A DNA stretch of 6,057 bases from NCBI GenBank assembly GCA_017411665.1, contig JAFQPT010000032.1:1-6057 (forward strand). The letters are read 5' to 3'. The position numbers were made by a program, and so were the translations under genes. This document shows, one piece after another, positions 4,812-6,057 of the stretch; position 1 is the stretch's first letter, and each line of letters begins with the position of its first letter. Source of the DNA: Oscillospiraceae bacterium. GTDB lineage: Bacteria; Bacillota_A; Clostridia; Oscillospirales; Oscillospiraceae. The notes under the pieces are model-generated. The model was not told the DNA's origin, did no database searches, and saw only the letters and a program-made list of their open reading frames with translations.

Positions 4812-5873
4812 ATGCTGCAAAAAATAGTCGAACTCAGACACGCTTTGCATGGCTGTGCAGAGCTTTCGGGACAGGAATACAAGACCAAAGAGATGTTGAT
4901 GGATTTTCTGGAAAACCATACAAGTTTGGAACTTTGCAAATGTGGCAGCGGCTTTTATGCTGCCCATCGGGAGGCAGATCCGGCAAAGCCTGCCATTGCA
5001 CTGCGCGGAGACTACGATGCCCTTGCCAAGCCCGACGGCACGGTTTCTCACATGTGCGGTCATGACGGCCATGCAGCTGCGCTGTGCGGAGCGGCACTGA
5101 TGGCGGAAGGACAGACGTTGGGCCGAAACGTATTCTTCCTGTTTCAGCCTGCGGAGGAAACGGGAGAAGGTGCGGCACCCTGCTGTGCGCTGTTTGAACA
5201 GGAACAGGTGGATGAAATTTACGGTGCCCATAATCTGCCCGGATGGCCGTTGGGACAGGTCACCACAAGACCCCATACCTTTGCGTGTGCATCCCGTGGT
5301 GTGACCCTGCGCTTTACGGGGAAGCCCACTCATGCGGCCTATCCCGAAAACGGAATTTCTCCCGCAACGGCTGTGGGGAGACTCCTGTGCGAAGTACCTG
5401 CGCTGTCCGCTCCCACGCTGTACAGCGGCATGACCTTGTGTACGGTCATCGGTGTGCAGATGGGGGAAAAGGCCTTTGGTGCAGCGGCGGAAGCTGCGGA
5501 AGTGTGGCTGACCCTTCGCGGTGAGCATGATACAGACTTGAACAAGCTCTTTGACAGCGTGCTGCAATTATCCGAAAAACTGGCAGAGGAATACGGCCTG
5601 CAGTTTGGATTTGAGGTGCAGGACGTATTTCCCGCAACGGAGAACGACCCTGTCTGCGTGGAAAAAGTTATGCAGCTGTGTGATGGCGTGCCTTTGGAGG
5701 TGCCTATGCGCTGGAGCGAGGACTTCGGTCATTATTTAAATAGTAAAAAGGGTGCATTTTTTGGCATCGGAGCGGGGGAAGACTATCCGCCGCTGCATAC
5801 CGAGCACTATGAATATCCCGACGAACTGCTGCAGCCTACCATGGAAGTATTTTGGAAGCTGATGAACGGTTGA
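4812..5873 (+). CDS. M20D-family metal-dependent amidohydrolase
   Basis: A 353-residue hydrolase of the M20D group (hippurate, IAA-amino-acid and N-acyl-amino-acid hydrolases, N-acetyl-diaminopimelate deacetylase), which cleaves amide bonds of acylated amino acids or peptides using two metal ions. Seen: RGDYDAL (65-71), MCGHDGH (81-87) with likely ligands C82 and H84, FQPAEETGEGA (111-121) with E115/E116, YGAHNLP with H140, the dimerisation/lid domain (about 160-265) beginning with GKPTHAAYPENG (H174), WSEDFG (301-306), and PPLHTEHYEYPDE with H329. All expected metal ligands are present, so it should be active. It is somewhat shorter than the usual 380-400 residues. The upstream in-frame ATG at 4710 is rejected because that extension contains the promoter TATAAT. 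There is no signal peptide. The substrate cannot be told from sequence; it may share a transcript with the next gene. Confidence 0.9.
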   Translation: MLQKIVELRHALHGCAELSGQEYKTKEMLMDFLENHTSLELCKCGSGFYAAHREADPAKPAIALRGDYDALAKPDGTVSHMCGHDGHAAALCGAALMAEGQTLGRNVFFLFQPAEETGEGAAPCCALFEQEQVDEIYGAHNLPGWPLGQVTTRPHTFACASRGVTLRFTGKPTHAAYPENGISPATAVGRLLCEVPALSAPTLYSGMTLCTVIGVQMGEKAFGAAAEAAEVWLTLRGEHDTDLNKLFDSVLQLSEKLAEEYGLQFGFEVQDVFPATENDPVCVEKVMQLCDGVPLEVPMRWSEDFGHYLNSKKGAFFGIGAGEDYPPLHTEHYEYPDELLQPTMEVFWKLMNG

Positions 5874-5898
5874 CAAGAGGTTTGATGTGCGGTACTCT
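5870..5898 (+). promoter_or_regulatory. Possible promoter of the aldolase-like gene
   Basis: A perfect TTGACA -35 (5870-5875) overlaps the amidohydrolase stop codon. After 17 bases comes TACTCT (5893-5898), which keeps the key T, A and final T of a -10 but is otherwise weak. TCTAAT (5896-5901) is closer to consensus, but at 20 bases. With no terminator after the hydrolase, read-through is also likely. Confidence 0.45.
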
Positions 5899-5940
5899 AA
5901 TTGCAGATTCGATTGAATTCAACTAAACGAGGTAACAACT

Positions 5941-6057
5941 ATGATTTATTTCCAGTGTGACTATGCAGAAGGCTGCCATCCAAAGATTCTGGAGAAGCTG
6001 ACTGAGACCAACTTTATGCAGACTCCCGGCTACAGCGAGGATGTGATCTGCGATGCA
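5941..6057 (+). CDS. Threonine-aldolase-type PLP enzyme, N-terminus only
   Basis: Thirty-nine codons, open to the right edge. The start MIYFQCDYAEGCHPKILEKL, followed by TPGYSEDVICDA, resembles the N-terminus of clostridial low-specificity L-threonine aldolases of the beta-eliminating-lyase/fold-type I PLP group, which split threonine or allo-threonine into glycine and acetaldehyde. The DYxEGxHPxIL and QTPGYxED patterns are the evidence. The PLP lysine lies outside, so activity and exact subfamily cannot be judged; other aminotransferase-like members share this start. GAGGT (5929-5933), seven bases upstream, supports the ATG. The gap to the amidohydrolase is 67 bases, so the two may be co-transcribed while a promoter in the gap adds its own control. 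Confidence 0.75.
   Translation, partial: MIYFQCDYAEGCHPKILEKLTETNFMQTPGYSEDVICDA

Noticed and set aside
4686..5567. Minus-strand open frame of 293 codons opposite the amidohydrolase
   Set aside because: It is antisense to a gene with all M20 motifs and also covers the divergent promoter region. No family resemblance is seen.
5913..5922. Ten-base palindrome TTGAATTCAA before the aldolase-like gene
   Set aside because: It is short and AT-rich, with no second copy or known operator match, so it is too weak to call a site.

Overview
The window looks like chromosomal DNA from a mid-GC Firmicute, most likely a gut-type clostridium of the Oscillospiraceae/Ruminococcaceae sort. The grounds are strong AGGAGG-type ribosome sites, sigma-A promoters in AT-rich gaps, an ATP-dependent PEP carboxykinase, a YolD-type partner beside a Y-family polymerase, and a Rex-like operator. 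The genus cannot be fixed from this sequence, and I see no mobile element, CRISPR array, tRNA or rRNA.

Layout. Minus strand, from the left edge: the first 401 codons of pckA (1-1205, running off the edge). Then comes a 381-base AT-rich gap (1206-1586) with a likely Rex site, two strong hairpins and a pckA leader with mutually exclusive stems. Next is a two-gene operon, also on the minus strand, of a UmuC/UvrX-like Y-family DNA polymerase (2012-3529) and a YolD-like protein (1587-2015). The two overlap by ATGA and are driven by an extended -10 promoter. asnA (3650-4669, minus) follows, with its own promoter and a good terminator. Divergent from asnA on the plus strand are an M20D-family amidohydrolase (4812-5873) and the first 39 codons of a threonine-aldolase-type PLP enzyme (5941 to the right edge).

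Function. pckA links PEP and oxaloacetate. In fermenting clostridia that is the branch to malate, fumarate and succinate, which consumes NADH, so redox control by Rex would make sense. The polymerase-YolD pair is a translesion-synthesis (mutagenesis) module whose polymerase carries a beta-clamp-binding motif. asnA, the amidohydrolase and the aldolase-like gene all handle amino acids or amino-acid amides and cluster around a shared divergent promoter region.

The genes themselves belong to known families. The least explained parts are the non-coding elements: the Rex-like site far upstream of pckA, the switching-type pckA leader, a plus-facing terminator with no plus-strand gene before it, and inverted repeats at the polymerase and asnA/hydrolase promoters.
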